64,000 bases of DNA from an uncultured Lachnospiraceae bacterium. Lineage in GTDB: Bacteria; Bacillota; Clostridia; Lachnospirales; Lachnospiraceae. The translations under genes and the position numbers were made by a program. Below are positions 1-9,363 of the stretch, piece after piece. The notes under the pieces were generated by a model. That model was given only the letters and a program-made list of their open reading frames with translations. It searched no databases and had not been told where the DNA came from. Each line of letters starts with the position of its first letter. Positions within the stretch are counted from its first letter, which is position 1. The DNA is taken from positions 1-64,000 of the forward strand of contig CANQUA010000009.1 in NCBI GenBank assembly GCA_947626915.1, in the 5' to 3' direction.

Positions 1-2
1 CC

Positions 3-542
3 GTCGACGGCTCCGACGTGAACGCCAGCGGAGCGTGGACCGTGAACGGCGTGGTGCAGACCCGTCCGCTGTACCAGGTACAGACGTCCGCGAGCGATTC
101 GAACGCAAAAGTGTGGGACGATTCGAAGAATATGTTTGAGAATATTTTTGGGATGTCCTGTAGCTATTTTGGTTCCGGTAGCATAAAATGGACTGACGCT
201 CGGAAGATGATAGAAGACCGTCTGGGAATTGTGTTTACTGATAATAATTACTCTTTGAGTACGGACTTTTTAAAAACAAAGCAGTATTGGTATGATCAGA
301 TTGAGCAAAAACAGCGGATCCAAGGAAAGAAAGATGTGACCTTGAATGCTTATAATATCGTAGATATCAGCATCTTCTACGCTCTTGGAGGTATGACGGA
401 GGATGATTTGGAGGCTCTGAATATACCTGTGGAGGAAGTGAAAGAGATCCTCTATCAGCTCGGCGTGCCCGGCTATGCTTCGACGGGATACGTATTGGAC
501 AATAATATTAAGAAACATGTGAATTTGATCGTAGTAAAATAA
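3..542 (+). CDS. Secreted wall-binding protein, C-terminal fragment (5' end outside window)
   Basis: The reading frame is open to the left edge, so only the last 179 residues are visible. It begins with the end of a glucan/choline-binding-type wall repeat (VDGSDVNASGAWTVNG), the same kind of ending seen at the C-terminus of the 5742-9338 protein. Unlike that protein, about 145 further residues follow. They are mixed charged and hydrophobic, with no membrane segment, and include an aromatic stretch around YWYDQIEQK and a short acidic helix (GMTEDDLEALN). I do not recognise this tail as a named domain. The frame also has a GTG at 18, but it lies inside the repeat and is not a start. By family knowledge, such repeats attach secreted proteins non-covalently to the cell wall. 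The function of the unseen N-terminal part is unknown. Confidence 0.75.
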   Translation, partial: VDGSDVNASGAWTVNGVVQTRPLYQVQTSASDSNAKVWDDSKNMFENIFGMSCSYFGSGSIKWTDARKMIEDRLGIVFTDNNYSLSTDFLKTKQYWYDQIEQKQRIQGKKDVTLNAYNIVDISIFYALGGMTEDDLEALNIPVEEVKEILYQLGVPGYASTGYVLDNNIKKHVNLIVVK

Positions 543-614
543 CAGGTATTCCCTCGCACATTGCGTTCGTGGCCCCCGCAGGCACAAAATATTTATAGCC
601 AGACCGCTCCGGAA

Positions 615-714
615 TTTTTGTGTCCGCGGGGCCGCGTATATTTGATGGGGAACAGATCATTCCTGTTCCAGCCTGCGATCTTTTTTGTGTCCGGGAGCCG
701 CGTATATTTGATGG
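615..714. repeat. Imperfect direct repeat pair, about 34 bases each
   Basis: The segments at 615-648 and 682-714 are nearly identical, both running from a T-run through GTGTCCG and CCGCGTATATTTGATGG. They are about 67 bases apart. Purpose unknown. Confidence 0.7.
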
Positions 715-724
715 TCGTGATCCT

Positions 725-921
725 GCATCCCGAAATCTTGCATTCCACATCCCGCATTTAAAGCTCCGCGTCCCTAAATTCCGCATCCCGAAATCTTGCA
801 TTCCACATCCCGCATTTAAAGCTCCGCGTCCCTAAATTCCGCATCCCGAAATCCTGCATCCCACATCCCACATTCAAAACTCTGCGTCCCCAAATTCCAC
901 ATCCCCAAAATCCCGCACCCC
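725..921. repeat. Tandem array, 58-base unit, three copies plus a partial
   Basis: Copies start at 725, 783 and 841, exactly 58 bases apart, each opening with GCATCCCGAAATC. The first two copies are essentially identical; the third has scattered C/T changes. A degenerate fourth copy runs from 899 to about 921. The unit itself is built from CATCCC-like sub-motifs, suggesting growth from a shorter repeat. There are no unique spacers, so this is not a CRISPR array. Confidence 0.85.
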
Positions 922-1228
922 AGGAATTGCCAAATATTGCCGCCGCCCGCCCGCGTCCGCCCCATCGGCGCTATTCTCAGGGGCGGCAGTCATTTTTCCC
1001 TATCCCCTTTTCTATGTCGATCTCATATAAAAACCCCGTCTATCCCGGCCTCTTCAGGAAAGTGGAGTTCCATGAAAAAATAATGAAAAACAGGATGGAT
1101 CGGCTCTGTCCGCCGGCGCAGAAGACACGGAAAAATATTGAAAGGCAGGACAGCAGCGGCGCCCGGCATTTTCGGACGTCAGAAAAACAATAGTAAGAAA
1201 AAATTTATATGTATCCGGGCCCATGTTG

Positions 1229-1237
1229 TGGTAGAAT
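1229..1237 (+). promoter_or_regulatory. Possible extended -10 promoter for the DUF3810 gene
   Basis: TGG followed by TAGAAT forms an extended -10 element about 47 bases upstream of the ATG at 1285. No good -35 hexamer lies 17 bases upstream, so the call rests on the extended -10 alone. Confidence 0.35.
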
Positions 1238-1284
1238 AGAAGAAAATCTTACAGAGATTCTATTTAAAGGGACAGGAAGCGGAG

Positions 1285-2406
1285 ATGAACAAACCTTACG
1301 GAAGAGAAAAGAATACGCACGGCGTGGCGGGGATCACCGGCAGTACGGCGGGCCGCAGGGTGCTGGCCGGGGCCATGCTTCTGGCGGCGGCCGGGATCCT
1401 GCAGGTTGCGGCCCGGCAGGCGAGCGGCTTCGGAGAATGGTACGCGACGGCGGTATATCCCTGGATCGTGGGGATCTACGGCCGGGTCTGCGGGCTTTTC
1501 CCGTTTTCCGTGTCGGAGATCGCTCTGTATCTGGGGATATTGTGGCTGGTCTGGTATATCGCGAGCCGGATCCGGATGCTCTGGCGCGCCCGGCGCGGGA
1601 CCGGGGAGCGCGTTTCCCTGCGGCGGATGGCCGCGGGCGCGTTTTCGGGACTCTTTCTGTTTTCGGGACTGCTGGCGTTCCTCTATACGGCCTGCTGCGG
1701 CGTTAATTATTACCGGAGACCGTTTTCCAGCTATCTGAACCTGGAGGTCCGGGACTCGTCCGTGGACGAGCTGCGCGCGCTGTGCGAGTACCTGACGCAG
1801 ATGGTCAATGAGACTGTGGACACGACGCCCTACAGCGCTTCCTGGGAGAAAGACGGACAGAGGGCGATGACGAAGCTGGCGGAGCAATATCCGCAGCTGG
1901 CGGGGCATTATCCCCGGCCGAAAGGGCTGCGCGTTTCCTGGATCCTGTCGGTGCAGCAGCTGAGCGGGATCTATTCCCCGTTTACGGTGGAGGCCAATTA
2001 CAATCGGGAAATGACGGACTACGATATTCCGCATACGATCTGCCATGAGCTTTCGCACCTGCGGGGTTTCATGCGGGAGGACGAGGCCAATTTTATCGGA
2101 TATCTGGCCTGTATCGGTTCGGACAGTCCGTACTTCCGATACAGCGGTTATCTGACCGGCTGGGTCTACGCCGGGAACGCCCTGGCCGCCCAGGACATAG
2201 AGACGTACAGCCGGCTTTACGGGCAGCTGGACGCCCGGGCCATCGAGGACCTGCAGGCCAACAACGCGTTCTGGCGGCGGTACGAGGGCAAGGTGGCCGA
2301 AGCCGCCACGAAAGTCAACGATACATATCTGAAGATCAACAGCCAGCAGGAGGGCGTGAAAAGCTACGGGCGCATGGTGGACCTGATGCTGGCGTACTAC
2401 CGGTGA
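1285..2406 (+). CDS. DUF3810 family membrane protein, metalloprotease-like
   Basis: A 373-residue protein with three N-terminal membrane segments (about residues 28-45, 70-90 and 115-135), then a long extracytoplasmic or soluble part. That part contains HELSH at residues 254-258, matching the HExxH zinc-binding motif, followed by an EDEANF segment whose acidic residues are placed like the third ligand in gluzincin peptidases. This arrangement is typical of DUF3810. The ATG at 1285 is preceded by GGAAGCGGAG at a suitable distance. The MscS gene follows 68 bases downstream of the stop, so co-transcription is plausible. Catalytic activity is inferred from the motif, and no substrate can be named. 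Confidence 0.8.
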   Translation: MNKPYGREKNTHGVAGITGSTAGRRVLAGAMLLAAAGILQVAARQASGFGEWYATAVYPWIVGIYGRVCGLFPFSVSEIALYLGILWLVWYIASRIRMLWRARRGTGERVSLRRMAAGAFSGLFLFSGLLAFLYTACCGVNYYRRPFSSYLNLEVRDSSVDELRALCEYLTQMVNETVDTTPYSASWEKDGQRAMTKLAEQYPQLAGHYPRPKGLRVSWILSVQQLSGIYSPFTVEANYNREMTDYDIPHTICHELSHLRGFMREDEANFIGYLACIGSDSPYFRYSGYLTGWVYAGNALAAQDIETYSRLYGQLDARAIEDLQANNAFWRRYEGKVAEAATKVNDTYLKINSQQEGVKSYGRMVDLMLAYYR

Positions 2407-2474
2407 GGCCGGAAACGGCGGGGCTGGGACATCAAACGTTCCCGACGGGGACAGGAAAGCAGGAGGGCGGAGAG

Positions 2475-3392
2475 ATGATGGTTTGGATGACAGCGGCGGC
2501 CGGAGCGGCGTCGTTTTTCGGCAGGGCGGTGAAATGCGGCCGGACCGCGGAGATTTTTAGTCTGACGGCGGGAGCGGGCGTTCTCAGCCGGACCGCGGAG
2601 AGCGCACTGCCGGCCCTGATGGACCTGGGGATCAATGTGCTGAAAGCCGCGGTGATCATGTTCATCGGGATCCGCATCGCGAAATTGCTGCGGAACATGC
2701 TGAACCAGACGTTCACCAGGATGCACATGGACAGCCTGCTGCACTCGTTCCTTACGTCCGTGATTTACGCGGGCGTCTGCGGTATCAGCGCTTTCATCGC
2801 GCTGGAGAAACTGGGCGTCAGCTCCGCGTCCATCGTCGCTCTGCTGGGCTCCGCGGGACTGGCGGTCAGCCTTTCCATGCAGGATTTCCTGGGCAATTTT
2901 GCCGGCGGCGTGATCATTATGGCGCTGAAACCGTTCCGGGCGGGCGATTATATTGTCTGCGATACGTCGGAGGGGATCGTCGCCGAGACGGGGCTTTTCT
3001 ATACGACGCTGAAGACCATCGACAACCGGCAGATCATATTGCCGAACGGCCTGGTAGCCAACGCCAGAATCATCAATGTGACGGCGGAGGACAAGCGCCG
3101 CCTGGAGATCCGGGTCAGCGTCGCCTATGAGGCGGACCTGCGCCGGGCCAAGGACATACTGCGCCGTTTATTTGAGGAGAATCCCAATATTCTCCATGAC
3201 GAGGAGATCGTGACGTTTATTGATGAGCTGGGCGAGAGCGGCATCACCGTGGTCGGCAGAGGCTGGATCATGAAAGAGAATTACTGGCCGGCGAAGTGGG
3301 CAATGACCGAAGAACTGAAATACGCCTACGACGAGGCCGGGATCGAGATTCCCGTCAGGCGCGTGTCGGTGGACATCCGGAAAGAGCAGTAG
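2475..3392 (+). CDS. Small-conductance mechanosensitive channel, MscS family
   Basis: A 305-residue protein with membrane helices in the first 150 residues. The third is the glycine/alanine-rich pore helix around LLGSAGLAVSLSMQDFLGN, directly followed by the typical FAGGVIIMALKPFRAGDYI beta entry. The rest is the soluble MscS vestibule with the LPNGLVANARIIN segment. The family opens under membrane tension to release solutes during hypo-osmotic shock. An in-frame GTG exists at 2403, but the ATG at 2475 is chosen because AGGAGGGCGG precedes it at 2461-2470. The 3' end overlaps the tail of the opposing antitoxin gene by 38 bases. Confidence 0.88.
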   Translation: MMVWMTAAAGAASFFGRAVKCGRTAEIFSLTAGAGVLSRTAESALPALMDLGINVLKAAVIMFIGIRIAKLLRNMLNQTFTRMHMDSLLHSFLTSVIYAGVCGISAFIALEKLGVSSASIVALLGSAGLAVSLSMQDFLGNFAGGVIIMALKPFRAGDYIVCDTSEGIVAETGLFYTTLKTIDNRQIILPNGLVANARIINVTAEDKRRLEIRVSVAYEADLRRAKDILRRLFEENPNILHDEEIVTFIDELGESGITVVGRGWIMKENYWPAKWAMTEELKYAYDEAGIEIPVRRVSVDIRKEQ

Positions 3393-3672
3393 ACTGTTGG
3401 GAAAATGGAGGAGCCGCCTCGATCAGTTCGTGAGAGGTACCTTTTCCGTCTTTTAATTCCTGAACGGATTTTTTTACATAGGCCAGGTTGGCTTCAGAAA
3501 AGAACGGATCGGGAGTCTGCGTAATCTCAAACGGGATACGGTTCTCACGCAAAACTGCTTTAACAAATAGATTGATTGCGGCGGAGGTGTTTAAACCTAC
3601 ATTGGCGCAGAAAGAATCAAAAAGGATTTTGTCTTTTTTATCTACCCGTGCGGTTATGGTTGCCAGTGCCAT
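3355..3672 (-). CDS. RelB/DinJ family antitoxin, no adjacent toxin
   Basis: A 105-residue protein starting MALATITARVDKKDK, a ribbon-helix-helix N-terminus of the RelB/DinJ class. The middle section (NVGLNTSAAINLFVKAVLREN and FEITQ) is the usual dimerisation and DNA-binding core. Family members normally end soon after a short acidic or Lys-rich tail and are followed by a YafQ/RelE-type toxin. Here the frame runs on through an atypical Pro/Ser-rich tail (SQQSTALSGCPPTRA) into the 3' end of the convergent mscS gene, and no toxin frame is present. The ATG has a good upstream site (AAAGGAG). It has its own promoter with an inverted repeat that could be its autoregulatory operator. It is best read as an orphan antitoxin, with the toxin end replaced or lost. 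Confidence 0.8.
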   Translation of the reverse strand: MALATITARVDKKDKILFDSFCANVGLNTSAAINLFVKAVLRENRIPFEITQTPDPFFSEANLAYVKKSVQELKDGKGTSHELIEAAPPFSQQSTALSGCPPTRA

Positions 3673-3705
3673 AAATAGAACTCCTTTCGTGGATAAATTA
3701 TTAAT

Positions 3706-3734
3706 ATTATAGCGCTATTGTATGCGGATAGCAA
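3706..3734 (-). promoter_or_regulatory. Promoter and possible operator of the antitoxin gene
   Basis: On the minus strand TTGCTA, 17 bases, then TATAAT. The spacer holds an inverted repeat GCTAT-N9-ATAGC (plus-strand 3714-3718 and 3728-3732), a reasonable operator for an autoregulating RelB protein. Confidence 0.55.
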
Positions 3735-3898
3735 GCAAATGTAATATAATTGAACTGTATTTTTTAGGTATTTTTTAGGTAAAGGTAAATTGACAGTTTG
3801 GCATTTTTGAAAACGGCGGCGAGGCGGCTGCTGGCAGAAGCGGCGGGAATCTTATAAATCGCAAGAATATTGCGAATATTATGACTTTAAGAAAGTGC

Positions 3899-3927
3899 TT
3901 GACCGGGACGGGGGCAGGCTCTATACT
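3899..3927 (+). promoter_or_regulatory. Sigma-A type promoter for the secreted DUF6273 gene
   Basis: TTGACC, 17 bases, TATACT. A TATAAT overlaps at 3927-3932 but would be 22 bases from the -35. Expected transcript start is near 3934. Confidence 0.65.
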
Positions 3928-3943
3928 ATAATTACAAATCGCA

Positions 3944-3960
3944 CCGGGAATCGTTCCCGG
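3944..3960 (+). promoter_or_regulatory. Perfect inverted repeat just downstream of the predicted start site
   Basis: CCGGGAA-TCG-TTCCCGG, seven perfect pairs around a 3-base centre, lying about 10-27 bases into the predicted transcript. It could be a repressor operator or a 5'-end hairpin; the sequence alone does not decide. Confidence 0.55.
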
Positions 3961-4270
3961 CGGATTTCAGGAATTTCTATATTCCAAAGCGGTGTTTCAC
4001 CGGAGTTTCATTTTTTACGCAAGAGGACGAGATGGGGAAGAAAGGGAGTGGGGCCTTTGTCTGTGTTCTGAGAGAGTTTTGGCGTTTCTGTAAAGACAGG
4101 ATCCGCAGGAGGCCGAAGAACAGCCGTGGGGACGGTGATCCGCAGAACGGACTGAGAAGAGATGCGGGAAACAATCCGGAGCGGTCGGCGGGACGTTCTG
4201 AGCGGATCGATCGGGCAATCTGAAAAACAGTTCAGAAAGACCATTCGGGGTAATTCGAAAGGAAAGTTTT

Positions 4271-5473
4271 ATGAAAAACAGAATAAGACGAAATATTGTC
4301 TGCGGAGTTTGGGCGGCAGGCCTGGTTTTTTGTACCTGTTTGTCCGCCCGCGGAGCCGGTGACAGCGGTTATCTGCGCGCGTTTCAGGCGGCGAAGGAGC
4401 AGGAGGCGGAGGCGACCGGCGAGGATCCGGCAGAGATTCCCGACAGCCGTTTCCTGGTGACGGACCGAAGCGAAAACGATCTGCGGGTGTCTTCCGTGGC
4501 CGGACAATGCCTGGAGAACGGCGCGGAGCGGACGTTTTATGTAATCGGGAAGAATTATATGCCTGAGGGCAGCATTCTGCCGGTGCTGTTTGGCGGCCGG
4601 GTGGAATATTCCCGCGTGCCGGAACAGAGCTTCCGTCAGGGGACGGATATGTATTATATGGTCCGCTTCGCGCTGCGGGGAACAACGGACGGCGGGAAGA
4701 CGGCGGGAGACGATCCGGCGTCCGGCAGCGCGGATGTGAAAGACAGGAACCGGCGCCGCTGGGAGTTGGGCGATGTGACCGTATGCCGTTTGGACGGCGT
4801 GGATTACCGCTTCCGCTGCATCGATCAGAATTATGGGGACGGCGGCGCTTCCGGCCGGAGTCTGGCGTTGTTTTTGTGCGAGGAAGTGATCCCGGCGGAT
4901 ACAGGCTCCCGCTATGTCTACGGACAGAGGGAGGACGGTTACGGGGCAGTGTTTGAACCGGGGCCCATCGTATGCTTCGGGGAAAGCTCCGAATACAGGG
5001 ATTCCGCGGTGCGCGCCTGGCTGACGGGACAGGAAGACCAGGACGGCCTTTGCCCTGTAAACGCAGGAGTGACGCGCAGCTATCTGGGTCAGACGGCGGA
5101 AGGGGATTACAGCCGTTTCGATCCGTCCTGTCTGCATTCTTACGGAATGGGCAGCCAGATTCTGATGGACCGGTATTTTCTTTTGTCATTGGAGGAAGCG
5201 GTGAAATACCGGGAATATCTGTGGCAGATAGACGGTCTGGAGGAGAAAGAGGCGGGAGACGCGGCGTCCTCCTTCTGCAAAGGCTATTGGCTGCGCACGC
5301 CCGCGGGCGATGGAAAGTCTGCGGACACGGGAATGGTTTATGTGGTTGATTTGGTAAACGGGAATATTCACCCGCAGGAGGTAAAACCGGGCGGGACCCG
5401 GGGAGAGGAAGAATTGGACGTGACTTCGCCCATCGGCGTGCGTCCCGCCTTCGTGCTGCCGCAGGAGATGTGA
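4271..5473 (+). CDS. Secreted DUF6273-domain protein
   Basis: A 400-residue exported protein. Residues 1-28 form a signal peptide (basic MKNRIRRN, hydrophobic core, then CLSARGAG). The last 200 or so residues match DUF6273: GEV-like beta strands, a YRDSAVRAWL helix, the YWLRTPAG segment near residue 338 and the closing IGVRPAFVLPQ. This domain is common in secreted proteins of gut Clostridia and has no established biochemical function. The ATG is preceded by GAAAGGAAAG. It stands in front of two further surface-protein genes on the same strand, which suggests a shared cell-surface role. No wall-anchoring motif is visible, so it is probably released or loosely held. Confidence 0.75.
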   Translation: MKNRIRRNIVCGVWAAGLVFCTCLSARGAGDSGYLRAFQAAKEQEAEATGEDPAEIPDSRFLVTDRSENDLRVSSVAGQCLENGAERTFYVIGKNYMPEGSILPVLFGGRVEYSRVPEQSFRQGTDMYYMVRFALRGTTDGGKTAGDDPASGSADVKDRNRRRWELGDVTVCRLDGVDYRFRCIDQNYGDGGASGRSLALFLCEEVIPADTGSRYVYGQREDGYGAVFEPGPIVCFGESSEYRDSAVRAWLTGQEDQDGLCPVNAGVTRSYLGQTAEGDYSRFDPSCLHSYGMGSQILMDRYFLLSLEEAVKYREYLWQIDGLEEKEAGDAASSFCKGYWLRTPAGDGKSADTGMVYVVDLVNGNIHPQEVKPGGTRGEEELDVTSPIGVRPAFVLPQEM

Positions 5474-5741
5474 CGGGAGCGGCGGAGCGAGGCGTCCGGG
5501 TTTTTGGCTGCAGGCGCGTCGGACTCAGCGCGTTCGGCATTCGGGTGACGCCCGCGCCGCCGCGTCTGCATTGCTGCGCTTTGTGCGCCGGAATGGCAAA
5601 AGAGCATCTGTCCGGGTGCCGCCGCGGGCGATCCGATGTATCGGAGTATGGCAGATAATGATTGTAAAAAACCGCGAATCAGCCGCGGGGACGTTGAGGC
5701 CGCGGCAGTGAAAAACAACAGGGGAAAAGGAGTAGAGCGAT

Positions 5742-8700
5742 ATGAGAATAAAAGATGACAAAAATCAGGGCAGCAGGAGAAACGATGGAAAAACAGGCAG
5801 GACAGCCGGAACTATTCTGCGGTTCAGGAACCGGTTGGCGTACGTGTTAGCGGCGGTCCTGCTTCTGGAAGGCGTTCTGCCGGGGATGCAGGCGTCGGCG
5901 GCAGACCCGCCGGCCGCGATGGAGCGGGAAGGAGAAGAAGCAGCCGGAACCGTACGGGAAACCGGAGAAACTTCCGGTCTGCCATATTCCGCGGCGGCGC
6001 GCGAAGAGAACGCATCGGAGGGACCGGCTGGAAATAGGCAGGTTCCGGCAATGACCCCGCTGGACGCGGAGCGGGCGCCTGCATCTCCGTCCAATTCCTG
6101 GAAGGATGCGCAGGCGGACGCCGCGCCGCAGACCGGATCCCAGGGATTCGGTTACAGGCTGACAGGGACTGCACTTCTGAGAATCGCCGCGCCGGATCCG
6201 TGGACCGGCTGGAATGGGGATATGGATTTCCCCGGAGACGGAACGGAAGAAGCGCCCTATCAGATACGGAAACTTTCTCACCTGATGGGACTGTCCCAGG
6301 CAGTCGCTGGCGGAGAAAGTTTCGAGGGAGTGTATTTTGAACTGACCAATGATATCGATCTGAGCGGTATTTCTGTAAATTCCGGGAACTGGAATCCTAT
6401 CGGCTGGTACGGAAGCGGCGATGACGCGGACAGCCGGACGATTCATCCGTTTTGCGGGATATTTGACGGAGCGGGTCATACCATCAGGGGCCTGCGTATC
6501 GTTTCGTCGGAGGCTCCGCTTCAGGAGATCGGGCTTTTTGGCGTGATCGACGGCGGAACCGTGAAGAATCTGAAGATCCTGGACGCGGAGGTCAGCGGTA
6601 CGGACCGGGCGGCAGTGCTGGCCGGTACGGTCCGGGGCGGCGCGGTGATTTACGGCGTGACGGTTTCCGGCCACGTATCAGTCTCAGACGGCGATGCGGG
6701 AGGCATTACGGCCGTGGCGGACGGCAATGGGGAAAGGGTGACGATTGAAAACTGCAGCGCGGATGGGATTGTGATACAGGCAGGGGGAACGGATCACTGC
6801 GCGGGCGGTATCGCCGGCGTCGTGCGGGAAGCCGATCTGGCGGATAATCTGGTCAAAACCTGGGAAGGCGGCAGCGACCGTATACAGGGAGCCGGCTATG
6901 TCGGCGGTATCGCGGGCAGTATGGAAGCGGCCAATCTGTATAACTCCTATGTGGACGGCGTGATCGGCGGCAATGGAAGCCGTGCGGTGGGAGGCATTGC
7001 AGGCCAGTACCTGAGCGGCAATCTGGTCGTGGCGCGCTTTGCGGGGGATATAGGCCATACCGGCATGGGCGGCGCTTCTTATGAGGGGACCTTTATCGGG
7101 ACGCGTGATAAAAATCATCCGTTCAGTTACGGCACGGAGCCGGGAGATAATCTGGCCTATCTGTTTGCGGATTCTGAGGCCGCGGCCAGGCAGGTCTGCG
7201 GGGCGGATTTCGATGAGGACAACACGTTTTACAGGGACGCCCACGTCGGATACTGGCAGGATTATCAGAGAACCTATGTGCTGCTTTCCGGCAATTCTCA
7301 GATCCAGGAAAAGGACCGGTTCTTTTATGAGGAGCTGGAGGACGGCGTGCGTTCCGTGATCACGGGAAAGCTGGAGCTGGGCTTTGCGCCGGACGGAACG
7401 GCCGCGGAACAGACGTTCCGGCTGGACCATTTCGCGCCCGGCCAGCAGGGACAGCCGGTGCGGGGGTACGTTCTTTCGGTGCCCAGGATCGACGCCCGGA
7501 ACGCCAACGGGACTTATGATACGGATGTGGCGTCCCTGACGGTTATGCCCCAGGGAAACCAGTCCTATTACCGTGCCATTGACAAAAATCATCCGGCGGC
7601 CGTAGCGCCCGGCGTGACGGTCACCGTCGTAACCGCGCCCAATAACCGGGATGGGAATCGGTATCAGATGGCGGCGGACCCATCCGGCGGCGTGAAGGCT
7701 CCGGTTTATATCAACGACGCGGGCCGGGAGACGCCCATGTCCTATCTTTCGGCCGGAACCTACAGTTTCCGTATGCCGGAGCGGGACACGGAGATTAATG
7801 CGGAGTATGTCAAAGTGACGACGGTACTGACAATGGCGCCTGCGGAAACGCAGATTTTCGTGACGCAGATCCGGACGGGCGACAGGAAGAATCCGGATAC
7901 CGTGACGGAGGTGCGAAACAGCGAGGGCCTGCTGATTGCCAGATACATCGAAGACGCGCTGGACGAATCGATTCAGGTGCAGCCGGTACGGATCCACAGC
8001 CAGCATAATGAGACCGGAGGGACGGCGGATCAGACCGTTAAATGGTCCGTAGACAATACGGATCTCATCGACCTGGTTTCCGAAGCGGGCTATACGGAGC
8101 AGGACGCCCGGATACTGCCGAACCTGTCGGGAAGCTTTATCCAGGATACGCTGAAAAATCTGGTGCAGGCGCAGATTGACGGAGGTTATCAGGAGGCGAT
8201 CAGCCCGACGGTTTATCAGAAATGGGCGGTCGTTACGGCTTCTTCCAATCCGGAAACGTCGGCGGATCAGGTGGCCGTATTGGGAAACTGCAAGGTAGGA
8301 GTCTCTTTTCAGATTCTGGACCGTACTACCCGACGTGTGGAGGGGATGCAGCTGAACCAGAGCGATCTGACGATCACCGTCACCCGCCGGCTGACAGGGA
8401 ACCGCCTGAAACCGGAGGAAACCATCCTTTGCTCTGAGCCGGTGGTTTTATCGGCGGTTTTGTATCCGGAACAGCCGTTCTATAAGAATGTGTCCTGGAG
8501 AGATCAGGAAAGCGGCGCTGTGCTGCTGCTTATTCCGGAGGGAGCCAACACGTCCCAGTGTTCCGTGTCCGCCAGATTCGACGCGGCAGGACTGGCGAAT
8601 CCCGCGTGGATCCAGAACGTGATCAACGCGGATAATCAGAAGCGCAAGGAAGATCCGCACGCGAAGCTGGAGGGAACGGCGGTCCATACGGAAACCGTGA

Positions 8701-9338
8701 CCGCTACGTCGGAGGACCAGACTCACGGCGTGGTATCTGCGGCCTGCAAGGTGACGGTACGTTTCGTGACGGAGGATCAGACCGTGCTCCGAAGCACCGG
8801 GAACAGTTCCGGCGGCAGCACCGGAAGCAGTTCAGGCGGCAGTTCGTCCGAAAGCAGCTCATCCGGCGGCAGTTCGTCAGGCAGCGGAAAAAAGACCGCC
8901 GCTTCAAAGACCGGCACGGAGAAAAAGGAAACGAAGACGGCGGGAACGAACGCGGAACTGGCCGGGGGAAAGAATCCGGCGACCGGCGCATGGGCGGCCA
9001 TGATGACCGGCGTATGGAGCCAGGAGGAAAGCGGCCGGTGGACGTTTGCGGCGGGGGAGCATGCCTGCCGCGGCGAATGGGCGTTTATATTCAATCCCTA
9101 TGCGGATTCGTCGAAAGGGCAGGTAAACGCCGACTGGTTTTATTTTGACGAGCAGGGTTATATGGCGACAGGCTGGAAATGGCTGACCGGAGCCGACGGT
9201 CTGACACGCTGCTATTATTTCAACGAGGTTTCAGACGGGACGAAGGGTTCTTTGCTGCGCAGCACGGTTACCCCTGACAATTATCAGGTCAATGGGTCCG
9301 GGGCGTGGATGATCGACGGTATGGAACAATTCCGGTAA
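5742..9338 (+). CDS. Secreted GLUG-motif surface protein with C-terminal wall-binding repeats
   Basis: A 1198-residue exported protein. A basic N-terminus and hydrophobic segment (about residues 30-53, ending MQASAA) form the signal peptide. Residues about 155-460 carry GLUG-type parallel beta repeats: [10 protein letters not shown], a [13 protein letters not shown] motif, [15 protein letters not shown] and several VGGIAG turns. A beta-rich region with Ig-like character follows. Residues about 1020-1050 are an almost pure Ser/Gly linker, and the end consists of glucan/choline-binding-type repeats ([16 protein letters not shown], then a final [10 protein letters not shown]). The layout is a presented stalk with non-covalent wall attachment at the C-terminus. 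AAAGGAG precedes the ATG. The giant thioester/Cna-B gene starts 25 bases after the stop, so the two are probably co-transcribed. Ligand unknown. Confidence 0.85.
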   Translation: MRIKDDKNQGSRRNDGKTGRTAGTILRFRNRLAYVLAAVLLLEGVLPGMQASAADPPAAMEREGEEAAGTVRETGETSGLPYSAAAREENASEGPAGNRQVPAMTPLDAERAPASPSNSWKDAQADAAPQTGSQGFGYRLTGTALLRIAAPDPWTGWNGDMDFPGDGTEEAPYQIRKLSHLMGLSQAVAGGESFEGVYFELTNDIDLSGISVNSGNWNPIGWYGSGDDADSRTIHPFCGIFDGAGHTIRGLRIVSSEAPLQEIGLFGVIDGGTVKNLKILDAEVSGTDRAAVLAGTVRGGAVIYGVTVSGHVSVSDGDAGGITAVADGNGERVTIENCSADGIVIQAGGTDHCAGGIAGVVREADLADNLVKTWEGGSDRIQGAGYVGGIAGSMEAANLYNSYVDGVIGGNGSRAVGGIAGQYLSGNLVVARFAGDIGHTGMGGASYEGTFIGTRDKNHPFSYGTEPGDNLAYLFADSEAAARQVCGADFDEDNTFYRDAHVGYWQDYQRTYVLLSGNSQIQEKDRFFYEELEDGVRSVITGKLELGFAPDGTAAEQTFRLDHFAPGQQGQPVRGYVLSVPRIDARNANGTYDTDVASLTVMPQGNQSYYRAIDKNHPAAVAPGVTVTVVTAPNNRDGNRYQMAADPSGGVKAPVYINDAGRETPMSYLSAGTYSFRMPERDTEINAEYVKVTTVLTMAPAETQIFVTQIRTGDRKNPDTVTEVRNSEGLLIARYIEDALDESIQVQPVRIHSQHNETGGTADQTVKWSVDNTDLIDLVSEAGYTEQDARILPNLSGSFIQDTLKNLVQAQIDGGYQEAISPTVYQKWAVVTASSNPETSADQVAVLGNCKVGVSFQILDRTTRRVEGMQLNQSDLTITVTRRLTGNRLKPEETILCSEPVVLSAVLYPEQPFYKNVSWRDQESGAVLLLIPEGANTSQCSVSARFDAAGLANPAWIQNVINADNQKRKEDPHAKLEGTAVHTETVTATSEDQTHGVVSAACKVTVRFVTEDQTVLRSTGNSSGGSTGSSSGGSSSESSSSGGSSSGSGKKTAASKTGTEKKETKTAGTNAELAGGKNPATGAWAAMMTGVWSQEESGRWTFAAGEHACRGEWAFIFNPYADSSKGQVNADWFYFDEQGYMATGWKWLTGADGLTRCYYFNEVSDGTKGSLLRSTVTPDNYQVNGSGAWMIDGMEQFR

Positions 9339-9363
9339 AACAGGCATGGGAGGGGAGCAGGAG

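Larger units (their letters stand above)
543..1284. other. Non-coding stretch with two kinds of direct repeat
   Basis: This 742-base gap holds no convincing gene. It contains an imperfect direct repeat pair (615-714), then a tandem array of a 58-base unit (725-898 plus a partial copy to about 921). Further on there is ordinary sequence leading to a possible extended -10 promoter for the DUF3810 gene. Short open frames across the repeats are repeat artefacts without ribosome binding sites. Confidence 0.6.
3735..4270. other. Regulatory stretch before the DUF6273 gene, long leader
   Basis: This gap has a strong promoter (3899-3927) and an inverted repeat just past the expected start site (3944-3960). 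About 310 bases of putative leader then run to the ATG at 4271. A 63-codon frame at 4032-4223 has a weak ribosome site and basic, low-information sequence; I do not call it a gene. Confidence 0.45.

Noticed and set aside
725..921. Possible CRISPR array
   Set aside because: Copies are directly adjacent with no unique spacers, and no cas gene is nearby.
4032..4223. 63-codon basic frame in the leader of the DUF6273 gene
   Set aside because: Only a weak ribosome site, no family resemblance, and overlapping frames of similar quality exist.
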